DNA of 64,000 nt from Streptomyces sp. PCS3-D2 (lineage in GTDB: Bacteria > Actinomycetota > Actinomycetes > Streptomycetales > Streptomycetaceae): positions 4,340,501 to 4,404,500 of the forward strand of contig NZ_CP097800.1 in the NCBI RefSeq assembly GCF_000612545.2, in the 5' to 3' direction. Shown here piece by piece: positions 24,301 to 32,847 of the stretch. The translations under genes were made by a program, and so were the position numbers. The notes beneath the pieces are model-generated. The model did no database searches, was not told where the DNA came from, and saw only the letters and a list, made by a program, of their open reading frames with translations. The first letter of the stretch is position 1, and the number at the start of each line of letters is the position of its first letter.

Positions 24301-25322
24301 TCACCCTTCAGGTGGCCGGTGTGAAGGGCATCCCGGCGACGGGCGTGACGGCGGTCGTGATGAACGTGACCGCGGTCCAGCCGACCGAGGCGGGACACGT
24401 GATGGTCTACCCGAACGGGCAGCCCAGGCCCTCGGTGTCGAACCTCAACTTCTCGCCGGGGCAGATCGTGCCGAACCTGGTGACGGTGCCCGTGCTGAAC
24501 GGCAAGGTCGACCTGCGCAACAACGCGGGGTCGGTGGACCTGATCGCCGACGTCACCGGCTACTACACCGACAAGGCCGGGGCGGGCTCCGCACTGAACC
24601 CGGTCACGCCGTCGCGCTTCCTGGACACCCGTGACGGCACGGGTGCGAAGAAGGAGCGGGTCGGTCCCGGAGGGGTGGTCACCCTTCAGGTGGCCGGTGT
24701 GAAGGGTGTTCCCGCGAACGGGGTCACGGCCGTCGTCATGAACGTGACCGCCGTCCACCCGACCGAGGCCGGACACGTCACCGTTTACCCGAACGGCCAG
24801 GCCGCACCGGGTGTGTCGAACCTCAACTTCACGCCCGGACAGATCGTCCCCAACCTGGTGACGGTGCCGGTCGTGAACGGCAAGGTCGACCTGCGCAACA
24901 ACGCGGGGTCGGTGGACCTGATCGCCGACGTCACCGGCTACTACGCGGCCGAGGGGTCGACCTTCTCGGCCGGGGCGCCGATCCGGCTCCTGGACACCCG
25001 TGACGGGACCGGCGCCCGCGCCGGAGCCGTCCGCGGGGGCAGCATCGTCAGCCTGCAGGTCGCCGGGGTCGAGGGCGTGCCGCTCACCGGAGTGACGGCG
25101 GTGGTCCTGAACGTCACCGTCACCAACCCGTCCCAGGACGGCCACCTCATCGTGCACCCGCACGGCGCCGGGCGGCCGAACGTGTCGAATCTCAACTTCA
25201 CGGCCGGGCAGACCGTTTCCAACCTGGTGGTCGTGCCCGTCGTGGACGGGCGGGTGACGTTCTTCAACAACTCCGGCTCCACCGACGTGATCGCCGACCT
25301 GAACGGCTACTTCACGTCCTGA
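21321..25322 (+). CDS. Large secreted repeat protein (1333 residues)
   Basis: It starts with a signal peptide (GALLLSVLASFTGQTSAAAA) and a Thr/Ala/Pro-rich linker. Residues 100-850 are a series of roughly 100-150-residue beta-rich units, each with paired cysteines and recurring phrases such as CKLTGTAPFR and CLSLP. Around residues 870-960 lies an IPT/TIG-like domain (VTSISPATGPAGTWNQAVL). The last 360 residues are three repeats of 123-126 residues, each starting with FLDTRDGTG or LLDTRDGTG and containing VTAVVMNVTAV, VSNLNFSPGQ and DLIADVTGYY. It is probably extracellular or wall-associated, perhaps in adhesion or carbohydrate binding; no enzymatic motif is seen. The ATG at 21321 follows a GGGGG stretch. 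Confidence 0.85.
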   Translation: MRLLPMGRRVRERPGRGRAAVASGALLLSVLASFTGQTSAAAATQPPAATAATASPQSGASVESVATAPEAGPTATAPKKDPAAERETVLSSLQQSGQAAGACPTALQPSTIVNCAVEANTTASFSFAVPAPDVVVLQLATSPGIIRPKLVSPTGATVTCEHVRGPGDYAFGAVRCPAAQAGTYTMKVVNGTGSQTSIWTSYLPLASSTTCTTVAPADRRLGAPKVFQGSLPAGSAGDCYALDLAANDVLRSYSSSKEVHHSVYDATGKQICATAYDWLNTESVALDCKLTGTAPFRMMTVRSDGASQPSYDLTLARLSRPEGCALVEPQAFGVSPDLTGTARCRTLRVAQPAWHSFGPVASGPAPAGTLYDAAGAAIPGVCQYGACDLPAGDHTWAATPRAEAPTAFGMAFHSAKETRGCTATHDNGLVAGAATGTFGGPGQKLCLSLPTASGKGVYLLDRTPAGGKTVSAVVYDAAGLKQCEYSGYYPVCKLTGTAPFRAVLTGTPAQAFGLAVHRTGEPAGCASWPRTGFDGSAGAEVSLTADSRQSCLSLPADQHSPAEVLAYSQPVGGEGATFYVADPAGNVACLGGAVLPCPLTAGTPYTVMLVGGVSTYKLARRDVSAAANCTAPVSTKVGGQAVSFDLTSPLDARCVRITGATTDKFWLSARTAGVRDDPSATLQVVDSGGRFLCRQYAVACRVTGSTSYVAIVHTQNHAGKPVHADVDTWKVGTSAGWVPECTANRISADGFPERSGVLTQASTAYCAVVDMKPSQSFGVTGHSMSNDLASPATPELSLLGAQGWEGSGTSSGYRCEGGFSTRCSVESGAKAGQAVLMLSAARTVLPVEFTMRGSCITVCSGPQQPAPWVTSISPATGPAGTWNQAVLHGVDLTLTSDLMLMPGGSKYEVGPSLKPLSVSPDGTSMKVLVDTTGLQPGLYDVGLYIGHRITKAYTVTAPTTATESRFVPHGPARFLDTRDGTGAKKERVGPGGVVTLQVAGVKGIPATGVTAVVMNVTAVQPTEAGHVMVYPNGQPRPSVSNLNFSPGQIVPNLVTVPVLNGKVDLRNNAGSVDLIADVTGYYTDKAGAGSALNPVTPSRFLDTRDGTGAKKERVGPGGVVTLQVAGVKGVPANGVTAVVMNVTAVHPTEAGHVTVYPNGQAAPGVSNLNFTPGQIVPNLVTVPVVNGKVDLRNNAGSVDLIADVTGYYAAEGSTFSAGAPIRLLDTRDGTGARAGAVRGGSIVSLQVAGVEGVPLTGVTAVVLNVTVTNPSQDGHLIVHPHGAGRPNVSNLNFTAGQTVSNLVVVPVVDGRVTFFNNSGSTDVIADLNGYFTS
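24240..25319 (+). repeat. Three tandem coding repeats (period 378 then 369 bp)
   Basis: Units begin at about 24240, 24618 and 24987. The first two are close to identical over long stretches of DNA (for example the block encoding TRDGTGAKKERVGPGG); the third has diverged. This suggests a recent duplication of one unit, or gene conversion. Confidence 0.8.
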
Positions 25323-25342
25323 GGATCCGGCAGCGCTGAACC

Positions 25343-25376
25343 GGGGCCCGTCCGATCGCACGATCGGGCGGGCCCC
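25343..25376. terminator. Bidirectional hairpin between convergent genes
   Basis: The 16-bp arms (GGGGCCCGTCCGATCG with a single wobble) almost abut. It serves the secreted repeat protein (plus) and the LLM gene (minus). Confidence 0.7.
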
Positions 25377-25425
25377 GCTGCTGTCCGCGGGAACCGGGCG
25401 GGGCGGGGAGGGGAGGCCAGACCCA

Positions 25426-26286
25426 TTAGAGGTACTGGGCGAACCCGTCCAGGGCGCGCAGGGTCTCCGGCTCGGGGGCCGAGGGGAGCTGGAGGACGAC
25501 CTCCTCGATGCCGAGGTCGGCGTAGTGGGCGAGCTTGCCCGCACTGGGGTGGACGGCGTACGGGACCACCTGGAGGGACTTCGGGTCACGGCCGGCGGTC
25601 TCCCACACCTGGCGCAGCACCGGCAGGGACTCGGTCAGGCCGCCGCCGCCGATCGGCAGCCAGCCGTCGGCGTGGTCGGCGATCGCGGCGAAGAGCTTCG
25701 GGCCGGCCGCTCCGCCGATCAGGGTGCGGGGCCCGTGCAGGGCCGAGCCGGGGCCCAGTTCGCGCGGGGCCTGGACCGGCTTCGGGTGGGCGCTGCTGGC
25801 CCGGACGGAGCAGTACTGGCCCACGTACGCGGTCGGCTCGGGCGCCCACAGGGCGCGCATCAGGGCCATCCGGTCGCGGACCAGGTCGCGGCGGGTGCGC
25901 CACTCGACGCCGTGGTCGGCGGCCTCCTCGACGTTCCAGCCGTAGCCGATGCCCAGGGTGAAACGGCCGCCGGAGAGGTGGTCGAGGGTCGCGACCTGTT
26001 TCGCCAGGCCGATGCCGTCGTGCTGTGCCACCAGGGTGATGCCGGTGCCCAGGTGCAGCCGCTGGGTGACCGCGGCGGCCTGGCCGAGGGCGATGAAGGG
26101 GTCGAGGGTGCGCCCGTACATCTCGGGGAGTTCGCCGCCCATCGGGGCGGGGGTCTCGCGGGAGACCGGGATGTGGGTGTGCTCGGGGAGGTAGAGGCCC
26201 GAGAAGCCGCGTTCCTCCAGGCTGCGGGCGAGACGGGCGGGGGAGACGGTGCGGTCGGTGAGGAAGACGGTCGTGGCGATCCGCAT
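25426..26286 (-). CDS. LLM-class F420-dependent oxidoreductase
   Basis: A 286-residue luciferase-like enzyme. Visible are RIATTVFLTDRTVSP at the N-terminus, GLYLPEHTHIPVSRETP, RLHLGTGITLVAQHDGIGLAKQVATLDHL, and GGRFTLGIGYGWNVEEAADHG, the signature of the TIGR03619-like F420 group. The ATG at 26286 is chosen over the GTG at 26298 because GGAGGT lies 10 nt before it. A degenerate CTGACG-type site lies upstream at 26351, so it may belong to the same regulon as the enzymes at 7.6-9.4 kb. Cofactor F420 is inferred from the family and from fbiC at 29.2 kb. Confidence 0.86.
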   Translation of the reverse strand: MRIATTVFLTDRTVSPARLARSLEERGFSGLYLPEHTHIPVSRETPAPMGGELPEMYGRTLDPFIALGQAAAVTQRLHLGTGITLVAQHDGIGLAKQVATLDHLSGGRFTLGIGYGWNVEEAADHGVEWRTRRDLVRDRMALMRALWAPEPTAYVGQYCSVRASSAHPKPVQAPRELGPGSALHGPRTLIGGAAGPKLFAAIADHADGWLPIGGGGLTESLPVLRQVWETAGRDPKSLQVVPYAVHPSAGKLAHYADLGIEEVVLQLPSAPEPETLRALDGFAQYL

Positions 26287-26350
26287 GGGTGCTGGCACCT
26301 CCGGCAGCCGGGACGTGGGAACGCCACGGTACGGGCTGCCGACCCGCTTG

Positions 26351-26365
26351 TTGAGGGTGCGTCAG
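26351..26365. promoter_or_regulatory. Degenerate palindrome TTGAGG-GTG-CGTCAG
   Basis: The right arm is perfect and the left arm has two mismatches, 65 bp upstream of the LLM start. Weak on its own; its position before an LLM gene is what makes it worth noting. Confidence 0.3.
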
Positions 26366-26401
26366 GTCGCGAAGGCCCGTGTCAGCCGCGGACGGCCCGT
26401 G

Positions 26402-27799
26402 TCAGCCGCGGGGGTAGCGGGCCAGCCAGCCGGGGGAGGAGGCGGAGGGGCCGTGGAGGGCCGGGCCCTGGGTCATCTCCAGGGCGAAGTCGTCACACAG
26501 CTCCAGGAGGGTGGCACGGCCCTCCAGCTCCGCGAGCCAGGCGGGAGGCAGGGCGGTCTCTCCGTGGAGCGCGCCGAGCAGCGCCCCGCACAGGGTGCCG
26601 GAGGCGACGGAGTCGCCGCCGTGGTTGACGGCGAGGCGCAGGCCGTGGGCGACGTCCTCGGCGACCAGGGCGCAGTAGACGGCGACGGCGAGGGCGTCCG
26701 CGGCGTCGGGTACGGCGTCGGGCGCGGCCGTGCCGGGGGACAGCGCTTCGACGGCGTCGGGGCCGGGCGCGCCCTGGGTGACGGCCGCCGTGGCGCGTTG
26801 GAGGGCGTCGGTGACGGGCTGATGTCCGGGGCGGGCTCCCAACAGGCCCAGGGTGCGCTGGATGGCGGCGTCGAGGGAGTCGCCGCGGATGAGGCCGTGG
26901 ACGAGGACGGCGAGGGCGCCCGCGGCGAGGTGGGCGGTGGGATGGCCGTGGCTCTGGGCGGCGCACTCGACGGCGAGCTGGAGGACGAGGCCGGGCTCCC
27001 AGCCGACCAGCAGCCCGAAGGGGGCCGAGCGGACGGCGGCGGCCGGGCCGCGGGCGGCCGGGTTCTTGGGCTGGTCGAAGGGGGCGAGGACGTCGTCTCC
27101 GAAGCCGGTCAGGCAGTCGCGGTCGGGGTCGCGGCGGGCGTAGAGCCACTCCTCCTGCGCGAGCCAGCCGTTGTCCTCGCGGCGCTCGTCGGGGCCCCAG
27201 TCGTGCTGGGTCGCCGCCCAGCGGCGGTACGCGCGGTGCACGTCGGTGGGCGGGTGCCAGGTGCCGGTGTCCCGGCGGACGTGGGCCCGGATCAGGCCGT
27301 CCACGGTGAAGAGGGTGAGCTGGGTGGCGGCGGTCACCCGGCCGCGCCGGCCGTGGGCGACGGCGGGAGCGGTCAGGCCGTCCGGTCCGTGGGCGGTGCG
27401 GACGGCGTCGAGGGACAGGCCTGCGAGGGGCGCGCCGAAGGCATCGCCGAGGGCCGCGCCGAGGAGGGTGCCGCGGATGCGGCTGCGGAAGTCCTGCTGC
27501 TCGATCCGCCCCCAGAGCCCGGTGGCGATCCCCCGCCCGAGCGTCCGCTCGGCCCCTCCCACGCCGCCCCGTGCCAGGCCGCTGGCCGGGGCGGTGGCCG
27601 GGTCGGCGGTGCCGTGCGGGACGGCGTGGGAGGGGCTGCCCGCGGGATCCGGGGCGGGCTTCTCCGCGTCCGGGCCAGGGGTGTTCGTACCGCCCGACGG
27701 GGTGTCCGGGCCGGGGAGGGGGGTGCCGGTCGGTGGCGCCTGGTGGGCGTTCTGCCGCCGCTCGCCGTCCGTACCGACCACGTCGTCCACCCCCGGCAC
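26402..27799 (-). CDS. ADP-ribosylglycohydrolase family protein
   Basis: About 465 residues. After a Pro/Gly/Ala-rich N-terminal linker of roughly 95 residues comes the ADP-ribosyl-hydrolase (DraG/ARH) domain: FRSRIRGTLLGAALGDAFGAPLAG at its start, TAATQLTLFTVDGLI (the metal-binding T-x-x-T region), and the C-terminal VNHGGDSVASGTLCGALLGA with the metal aspartate. Such enzymes remove ADP-ribose from proteins or small molecules. The start is uncertain; the GTG at 27799, preceded by a GGGGGG stretch, is taken because longer extensions are non-coding in character. It is divergent from the secreted phosphatase at 28040. Confidence 0.82.
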   Translation of the reverse strand: MPGVDDVVGTDGERRQNAHQAPPTGTPLPGPDTPSGGTNTPGPDAEKPAPDPAGSPSHAVPHGTADPATAPASGLARGGVGGAERTLGRGIATGLWGRIEQQDFRSRIRGTLLGAALGDAFGAPLAGLSLDAVRTAHGPDGLTAPAVAHGRRGRVTAATQLTLFTVDGLIRAHVRRDTGTWHPPTDVHRAYRRWAATQHDWGPDERREDNGWLAQEEWLYARRDPDRDCLTGFGDDVLAPFDQPKNPAARGPAAAVRSAPFGLLVGWEPGLVLQLAVECAAQSHGHPTAHLAAGALAVLVHGLIRGDSLDAAIQRTLGLLGARPGHQPVTDALQRATAAVTQGAPGPDAVEALSPGTAAPDAVPDAADALAVAVYCALVAEDVAHGLRLAVNHGGDSVASGTLCGALLGALHGETALPPAWLAELEGRATLLELCDDFALEMTQGPALHGPSASSPGWLARYPRG

Positions 27800-27948
27800 C
27801 GCGCCCCCCGCTGACCTGTAATCGCCGCCCCTGCGAAATCCGCACTGTAGTGGACAGGTTCGATCGAAACCGGAAGTGGTACGCCAAGAGGTCCATAAGT
27901 GAGCAGAGATCGGCCGGAACGCGAACAGTTCCAGCCGCCGAACGATCA

Positions 27949-27965
27949 GTGGCACGTTTTGCCAC
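27949..27965. promoter_or_regulatory. Inverted repeat GTGGCA-CGTTT-TGCCAC
   Basis: Perfect 6-bp arms in the 240-bp region between the divergent ADP-ribosylglycohydrolase and phosphatase genes. A second short palindrome, TTCGATCGAA, lies at 27859-27868. Both are candidate operators without an assigned regulator. Confidence 0.35.
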
Positions 27966-28039
27966 TTGCCTTCGGTGCGGCCGGTTCCGGCCACGCCGCG
28001 TTCATCCGACGTTCTCCACGGCCGCCGAGCCTCGACGCC

Positions 28040-29095
28040 ATGAAGAAGGCTCTCCTCGCCGCGACCGTCGTCGCGTCCGCGCTCACCGCGGCCCTGATCA
28101 CCGCCCCCGCCGCCCACGCCGGCAACCGCTCGGCCATCCCCTTCACCGAGGCCACCGTCACCGCCGGAGCCGACGGCTCCTTCACGCTGGACTGGAAGGC
28201 CCCGGGCACCAGGCGGGTCGAGATCAAGGCGAACGGCAAGGTCGTCGCCAGGGGCGGCGCCCAGGGCCGGGCCGTGGTCACGGGCCTGCCCGCCGCCGAC
28301 CGCCAGTGGTTCGACTTCACACCGCAGCACGGCCACGGCCTGCGCCTCGCCGACCGCCTGATCCAGCTCGACGGCACCGCCAACTTCCGTGACGCCGGCG
28401 GCTACCGCACCAGCACCGGGCAGTGGGTGAAGATGGGCGAGGTCTACCGCTCCGACGCCCTCGGCGGGCTCACCGCGAACGACCTCGCCAAGCTCCGGCG
28501 CCTGCACATCAGGACCGTCTTCGACCTGCGCACGCAGGACGAGCGCAGCAAGGACGCCGACAAGGTCCCCGCGAGCGCCTCCTACGTCGTCGCCGACGTC
28601 TTCGCGGGCTCCGACTCCTTCCGGACCATGCCCCGCACTCCCGACGAGGCCGTCCGGGCCATGGTCGACGCCGAACGGGCGATGGTGTCCGGCGAGGGCG
28701 GCACGAAGGCGTACACGCGCGTCTTCGAAGGCATCGAGCACGATCGCGCCCGCGCCCGCTCCGTCCTCTTCCACTGCACCGCCGGTAAGGACCGCACCGG
28801 CTGGGCGGGCGCCGCCCTGCTGACCGCCCTCGGTGTGCCCCGCCAGACCGTCGAGGCCGACTACCTGGCCAGCAACGACTACCGCAAAGCCGCCAACGAG
28901 GCGATCCTCTCGCACCTGCCCGCCGAGCAGGCCGCCGTCTACAAGCCGCTGCTGGACGTGCGGCCCGAGTACCTGAACGCCGGCTACGACGAGGTCGAGG
29001 CCGCCTACGGCTCCTTCGACCGCTACCTCAAGGACGGACTCGGCATCGACGCCCGCGAGCTGAAGCAGCTCCGCAAGGACCTGCTCGTCGGCTGA
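28040..29095 (+). CDS. Secreted tyrosine-protein-phosphatase-like protein
   Basis: A 351-residue protein with a signal peptide (KKALLAATVVASALTAALITAPAAHA). A short fibronectin-like segment (residues 35-95) is followed by a Y_phosphatase3-type domain: LDGTANFRDAGGYRT, VYRSDALGGLT, RTVFDLRTQDERS and the P-loop HCTAGKDRTGW with Cys246 and Arg252 (CX5R). The family dephosphorylates phosphotyrosine, phosphoinositides or other phosphate esters. The ATG at 28040 is chosen because the signal peptide begins there; the frame is open upstream to 27899 without coding character. It is convergent with fbiC across a hairpin. Confidence 0.9.
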   Translation: MKKALLAATVVASALTAALITAPAAHAGNRSAIPFTEATVTAGADGSFTLDWKAPGTRRVEIKANGKVVARGGAQGRAVVTGLPAADRQWFDFTPQHGHGLRLADRLIQLDGTANFRDAGGYRTSTGQWVKMGEVYRSDALGGLTANDLAKLRRLHIRTVFDLRTQDERSKDADKVPASASYVVADVFAGSDSFRTMPRTPDEAVRAMVDAERAMVSGEGGTKAYTRVFEGIEHDRARARSVLFHCTAGKDRTGWAGAALLTALGVPRQTVEADYLASNDYRKAANEAILSHLPAEQAAVYKPLLDVRPEYLNAGYDEVEAAYGSFDRYLKDGLGIDARELKQLRKDLLVG

Positions 29096-29101
29096 CCGTC
29101 C

Positions 29102-29143
29102 GGCGGGGAGGAGAGCCCGCTTCTGCCGAACCCCCTCCCCGCC
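29102..29143. terminator. Hairpin between the phosphatase gene and fbiC
   Basis: The 10-bp arms GGCGGGGAGG and CCTCCCCGCC are separated by 22 nt, between two convergent stop codons. Confidence 0.5.
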
Positions 29144-29152
29144 CTGCCCCGC

Positions 29153-31741
29153 TCAGTCCAGTACGGGCAGCAGCTCCGGCAGGTGCCCGTCCGACGCGAG
29201 GGCCGCCCGCTGCCGCTCCTCGGGCACCTCCCCGTACAGCGTCGTACGGGGCTTCGCGGGACGGCCCGCCGCCGCCGCGACCGCCACCAGGTCCTTGACC
29301 GACTTGTACGAGCCGTAACCCGACCCGGCCATGCGGGAGATGGTCTCCTCCATCAGCGTCCCGCCCAGGTCGTTCGCCCCGGAGCGGAGCATCTCGGCCG
29401 CGCCCTCCGCCCCCAGCTTCACCCAGCTCGTCTGAATGTTGGGGATGTGCGGGTGCAGCAGGAGCCTGGCCATCGCCGTCACCGCGCGGTTGTCGCGGAC
29501 GGTGGGACCGGGCCGGGAGATGCCCGCCAGGTACACGGGGGCGTTGGTGTGGATGAACGGGAGCGTCACGAACTCCGTGAAACCGCCGGTCTCCTGCTGG
29601 ATCCGGGCCAGCGTGCGGAAGTGGCCGAGCCAGTGCCGGGGCTGGTCCACATGCCCGTACATCATCGTCGACGAGGAGCGGATCCCCAGCTCGTGCGCGG
29701 TGGTGACGACGTCGATCCAGTCCGCCGCCGGCAGCTTGCCCTTGGTCAGGACCCAGCGCACCTCGTCGTCCAGGATCTCCGCCGCCGTCCCCGGGATCGA
29801 GTCCAGCCCGGCCTCCTTGGCCGCCGTCAGCCAGTCCCGTACGGACATGCCCGTGCGGGTCGCGCCGTTGACGACCTCCATCGGGGAGAAGGCGTGCACG
29901 TGCATGCCCGGCACCCGCTGCCGGACGGCCCGCGCGATGTCGAAGTACGCCGTCCCCGGCAGGTCGGGGTGGATGCCGCCCTGCATGCACACCTCGACCG
30001 CGCCGACGTCCCAGGCCTGGGCGGCCCGGTCGGCGACCTGGTCGAGGGAGAGGGTGTAGGCGTCGGCGTCGGTGCGGCGCTGCGCGAAGGCGCAGAAACG
30101 GCAGCCGGTGTAGCAGACGTTGGTGAAGTTGATGTTCCGCGTGACGATGTAGGTGACGTCGTCGCCCACGACCGCCCGGCGCAGGTCGTCGGCGATCCGG
30201 CACAGTGCGTCGAGCGCGGGACCGTCCGCGTGCAACAGCGCCAGCGCCTGGGCGTCGGTCAGCCGTGTCGGGTCGTCGGCGGCCTGCGCCAGGGCGGCGC
30301 GTACGTCGGTGTCGATGCGCTCCGCCACCATGCCGGGGGCGGCGGCCTCGCGTAGGGCCTCCCAGTCGCCGTAGACGTGGTCGAAGTCCTCGCGCCGGTC
30401 GGCGGTGCGGCCCTCGGTGTCGATGGTGGCGTGCAGGTCCGTACGGCCGGTGCCGGCGCCGTACGCGGCGAAGCCCTCGTCGGGTTCCTGCCACGGCCGC
30501 CCCTCGACGACCGCCCGCTCGTCGGCGAGCCCGGTCTCCGCGTCGGCCAGGGCCCGCACGTGCGGCAGCAGGCGCGGGTCCAGCCAGGGCTCGCCGCGCT
30601 GGAGGAACTCCGGGTAGACGGTCAGGCGTTCGCGCAGCTGGAAGCCGGCGGCTGCGGTCCGGGCGGTCAGCTCCTCGATGTGCGGCCAGGGGCGCTCGGG
30701 GTTGACGTGGTCGGGGGTCAGCGGGGACACGCCGCCCCAGTCGTCGATGCCCGCACCGATGAGCAGGGCGTATTCGGCGTCCACCAGGTTCGGCGGGGCC
30801 TGGATGCGGGCGCTGGGGCCCAGGACGTGGCGGGCGACGGCGATCGCGGCGGCCAGCTCCTCCAGCTCCGCGTCCGGCATGCCGCGCATGGCGGTGTCCG
30901 GCTTGGCGCGGAAGTTCTGGACGATGACCTCCTGGATGCCGTGGTAGCTGCGCTGGATGCGGCGCAGTGCGAAGAAGGCCTCGGCCCGTTCCGCGTAGGA
31001 CTCGCCGATGCCGATCAGGACGCCGGTGGTGAAGGGGACGTTGGAGCGGCCCGCGTCCTCCAGCACCCGCAGCCGCACGGCCGGTTCCTTGTCGGGGGAG
31101 CCGTGGTGGGGACCGCCGGGCTCGGACCACAGGCGGGTGGCGGTGGTCTCCAGCATCATGCCCATGGACGGGGCGACCGGCTTGAGCCGTTGAAGGTCCG
31201 ACCACGACATGACGCCGGGATTGAGGTGCGGCAGCAGCCCGGTCTCCTCCAGCACCCGGATCGCCATGGCGCGGACGTAGGCGAGGGTGTCGTCGTAGCC
31301 GTGCGCGTCGAGCCACTCGCGGGCCTCGGGCCATCGGTCCTCGGGGCGGTCGCCGAGGGTGAAGAGGGCTTCCTTGCAGCCCATCGCCGCACCCCGGCGG
31401 GCGATGTCGAGGACCTCGTCGGGGGAGAGGTACATCCCGTGGCCGCTGCGGCGGAGCTTGCCGGGGACGGTGACGAAGGTGCAGTAGTGGCACGTGTCGC
31501 GGCAGAGCCGGGTGAGGGGGATGAACACCTTGCGCGAGTACGTGATGACGCCGGGCCGCCCGGCGGCGGTGAGCCCGGCGTCCCTGACGCGAGCGGCGGA
31601 GGCCGAGAGGTCCCGGAGGGCCTCGCCCCGCGCCTGGAGCAGCACGGCCGCTTCGGCCGCGTCGAGCGCGACACCGTCTCGGGCCCGTCGCAGCGCGCGG
31701 CGCATCGCGTTTTCGGTCGGAGCGTCACTCGGAGTGGTCAT
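29153..31741 (-). CDS. fbiC: FbiC: FO synthase (fused CofG-CofH), coenzyme F420 biosynthesis
   Basis: An 862-residue double radical-SAM enzyme that makes 7,8-didemethyl-8-hydroxy-5-deazariboflavin (FO), the chromophore of F420, from tyrosine and the flavin precursor. The N-terminal CofG half has the CX3CX2C cluster motif at Cys80, Cys84 and Cys87 ([11 protein letters not shown]). The CofH half has a second motif, [10 protein letters not shown], near residue 545. Length and domain order match actinobacterial FbiC. It lies 40 bp downstream of an SDR gene that carries a perfect CTGACG operator, so it can be read from that promoter. A TATGCT hexamer 6 nt before the ATG also suggests its own leaderless promoter. 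F420 made here would serve the LLM enzymes of this window. Confidence 0.96.
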   Translation of the reverse strand: MTTPSDAPTENAMRRALRRARDGVALDAAEAAVLLQARGEALRDLSASAARVRDAGLTAAGRPGVITYSRKVFIPLTRLCRDTCHYCTFVTVPGKLRRSGHGMYLSPDEVLDIARRGAAMGCKEALFTLGDRPEDRWPEAREWLDAHGYDDTLAYVRAMAIRVLEETGLLPHLNPGVMSWSDLQRLKPVAPSMGMMLETTATRLWSEPGGPHHGSPDKEPAVRLRVLEDAGRSNVPFTTGVLIGIGESYAERAEAFFALRRIQRSYHGIQEVIVQNFRAKPDTAMRGMPDAELEELAAAIAVARHVLGPSARIQAPPNLVDAEYALLIGAGIDDWGGVSPLTPDHVNPERPWPHIEELTARTAAAGFQLRERLTVYPEFLQRGEPWLDPRLLPHVRALADAETGLADERAVVEGRPWQEPDEGFAAYGAGTGRTDLHATIDTEGRTADRREDFDHVYGDWEALREAAAPGMVAERIDTDVRAALAQAADDPTRLTDAQALALLHADGPALDALCRIADDLRRAVVGDDVTYIVTRNINFTNVCYTGCRFCAFAQRRTDADAYTLSLDQVADRAAQAWDVGAVEVCMQGGIHPDLPGTAYFDIARAVRQRVPGMHVHAFSPMEVVNGATRTGMSVRDWLTAAKEAGLDSIPGTAAEILDDEVRWVLTKGKLPAADWIDVVTTAHELGIRSSSTMMYGHVDQPRHWLGHFRTLARIQQETGGFTEFVTLPFIHTNAPVYLAGISRPGPTVRDNRAVTAMARLLLHPHIPNIQTSWVKLGAEGAAEMLRSGANDLGGTLMEETISRMAGSGYGSYKSVKDLVAVAAAAGRPAKPRTTLYGEVPEERQRAALASDGHLPELLPVLD

Positions 31742-31747
31742 GGGGCG

Positions 31748-31753
31748 AGCATA
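31748..31753 (-). promoter_or_regulatory. Possible -10 element (TATGCT) of a leaderless fbiC promoter
   Basis: TANNNT ending 6 nt before the fbiC ATG, within the 40-bp gap to the SDR gene; no Shine-Dalgarno sequence is present there. Confidence 0.35.
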
Positions 31754-31781
31754 CGATCCGACGTCCCGGTGGTGGAGAGCG

Positions 31782-32564
31782 TCATCTCATCAGCTCACCG
31801 GCATTGACCAGCAGTGATTGGCCGGTAATCGCCCGAGCGCGGTCGGAGGCGAGGAAGACGGCGGCGTCGGCGACGTCCCCGTCCGTGGCGAGGTCGGGCA
31901 ATGCCATGCGCGCGGTGAGACGGGCGCGCACCTCGGCCTCGGGCACGCCCTCGGCGTGGGCGGTGAAGGTGACGAAGGCCTGGACGGGAGGGCCCCACAT
32001 CCAGCCGGGCAGCACGGTGTTGACACGGATGCGGTGCGGGCCGAGCTCGCGGGCCATCGAGTACATGGCGGAGGTCAGGGCCCCCTTGGAGGCGGCGTAG
32101 GCGGCCTGCTGCACCTCGTTGGGCGCCGCGACGGCGGACTGCGTCCCGATGATGACCACGGATCCGCCGCCCTCCTTGAGGGCGGGCAGGCAGGCCCGGG
32201 TCATGCGCAGGGTGCCCAGCAGGTTGACGTCGATGATCTGCTGCCAGGTCCCGAAGTCGGCATCCTCCAGCCCACCGAAGTACGAGTCCCAGGCGGCGAC
32301 GTGCACGACGGCGTCGACGCCCCCGAACCGCTCCACGGCCAGGGCGGCGAGGGCCTCGCACTGCGCCTCGTCTCCGATGTCGGTCGGGCGGTGGGCGGTG
32401 TGGGCGCCGCCGGGGTCGATTTCGGCGGCGGACTTGGCCAGACGCGCGGGGGTCCGCGCCCCGAGGACGGCGTTTCCGCCGTCCCGCACCACGGCGGCGG
32501 CCACCTGATGTCCGAGCCCGGCCCCGACGCCGGAGACGATGACGGTTTTCCCTCGCAGCAGCAC
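31782..32564 (-). CDS. SDR-family oxidoreductase upstream of fbiC
   Basis: A 260-residue classical short-chain dehydrogenase. Visible are the glycine motif SGVGAGLG, catalytic Ser143, Tyr156 and Lys160 (YAASK), and the C-terminal [12 protein letters not shown]. The usual NNAG is replaced by VHVAAWDS, which places it in a divergent subgroup. The GTG start at 32564 follows GGAGGT with 6-nt spacing. A perfect CTGACG-ATC-CGTCAG operator lies 30 bp upstream of the start. The stop is 40 bp from the fbiC start in the same direction, so the two probably form an operon. The substrate is unknown; the regulon context suggests the same pathway as the SDR at 8530. Confidence 0.88.
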   Translation of the reverse strand: MLLRGKTVIVSGVGAGLGHQVAAAVVRDGGNAVLGARTPARLAKSAAEIDPGGAHTAHRPTDIGDEAQCEALAALAVERFGGVDAVVHVAAWDSYFGGLEDADFGTWQQIIDVNLLGTLRMTRACLPALKEGGGSVVIIGTQSAVAAPNEVQQAAYAASKGALTSAMYSMARELGPHRIRVNTVLPGWMWGPPVQAFVTFTAHAEGVPEAEVRARLTARMALPDLATDGDVADAAVFLASDRARAITGQSLLVNAGELMR

Positions 32565-32593
32565 GGTGTACCTCCGGGCGGGCGCAGACGTAT

Positions 32594-32608
32594 CTGACGA
32601 TCCGTCAG
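32594..32608. promoter_or_regulatory. Perfect palindromic operator CTGACG-ATC-CGTCAG (site 4)
   Basis: It is identical in arms and spacer to site 2 and sits directly before the Shine-Dalgarno region of the SDR-fbiC unit. Confidence 0.78.
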
Positions 32609-32847
32609 GCTAGGGTGCCCGCGCCCCGGTGGGAAGGGGCGCGCACCGCCCGCGGGGTGCGGCGCGCATCGACGGGTGCCACAGCCGGCCGCCCCGCCCC
32701 TCCACCCTGCCGGTACGACTCCGACCGGCCCGCCGCCGGGCTTCGGCCGCGTCGACGGGGCCCGGCGTTGGGGGGATGATCGGAAGGGAACGCATTCCGG
32801 CGGGGACGACGCGCCGCGCCGGGCCCCGGTCGGAGGACGTGAGGACC

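Noticed and set aside
21483-25589. A 1368-codon open frame antisense to the secreted repeat protein
   Set aside because: It is a shadow caused by G/C third positions; its product is Gly/Arg/Val-rich without domains, and the sense strand has a signal peptide and clear repeats.
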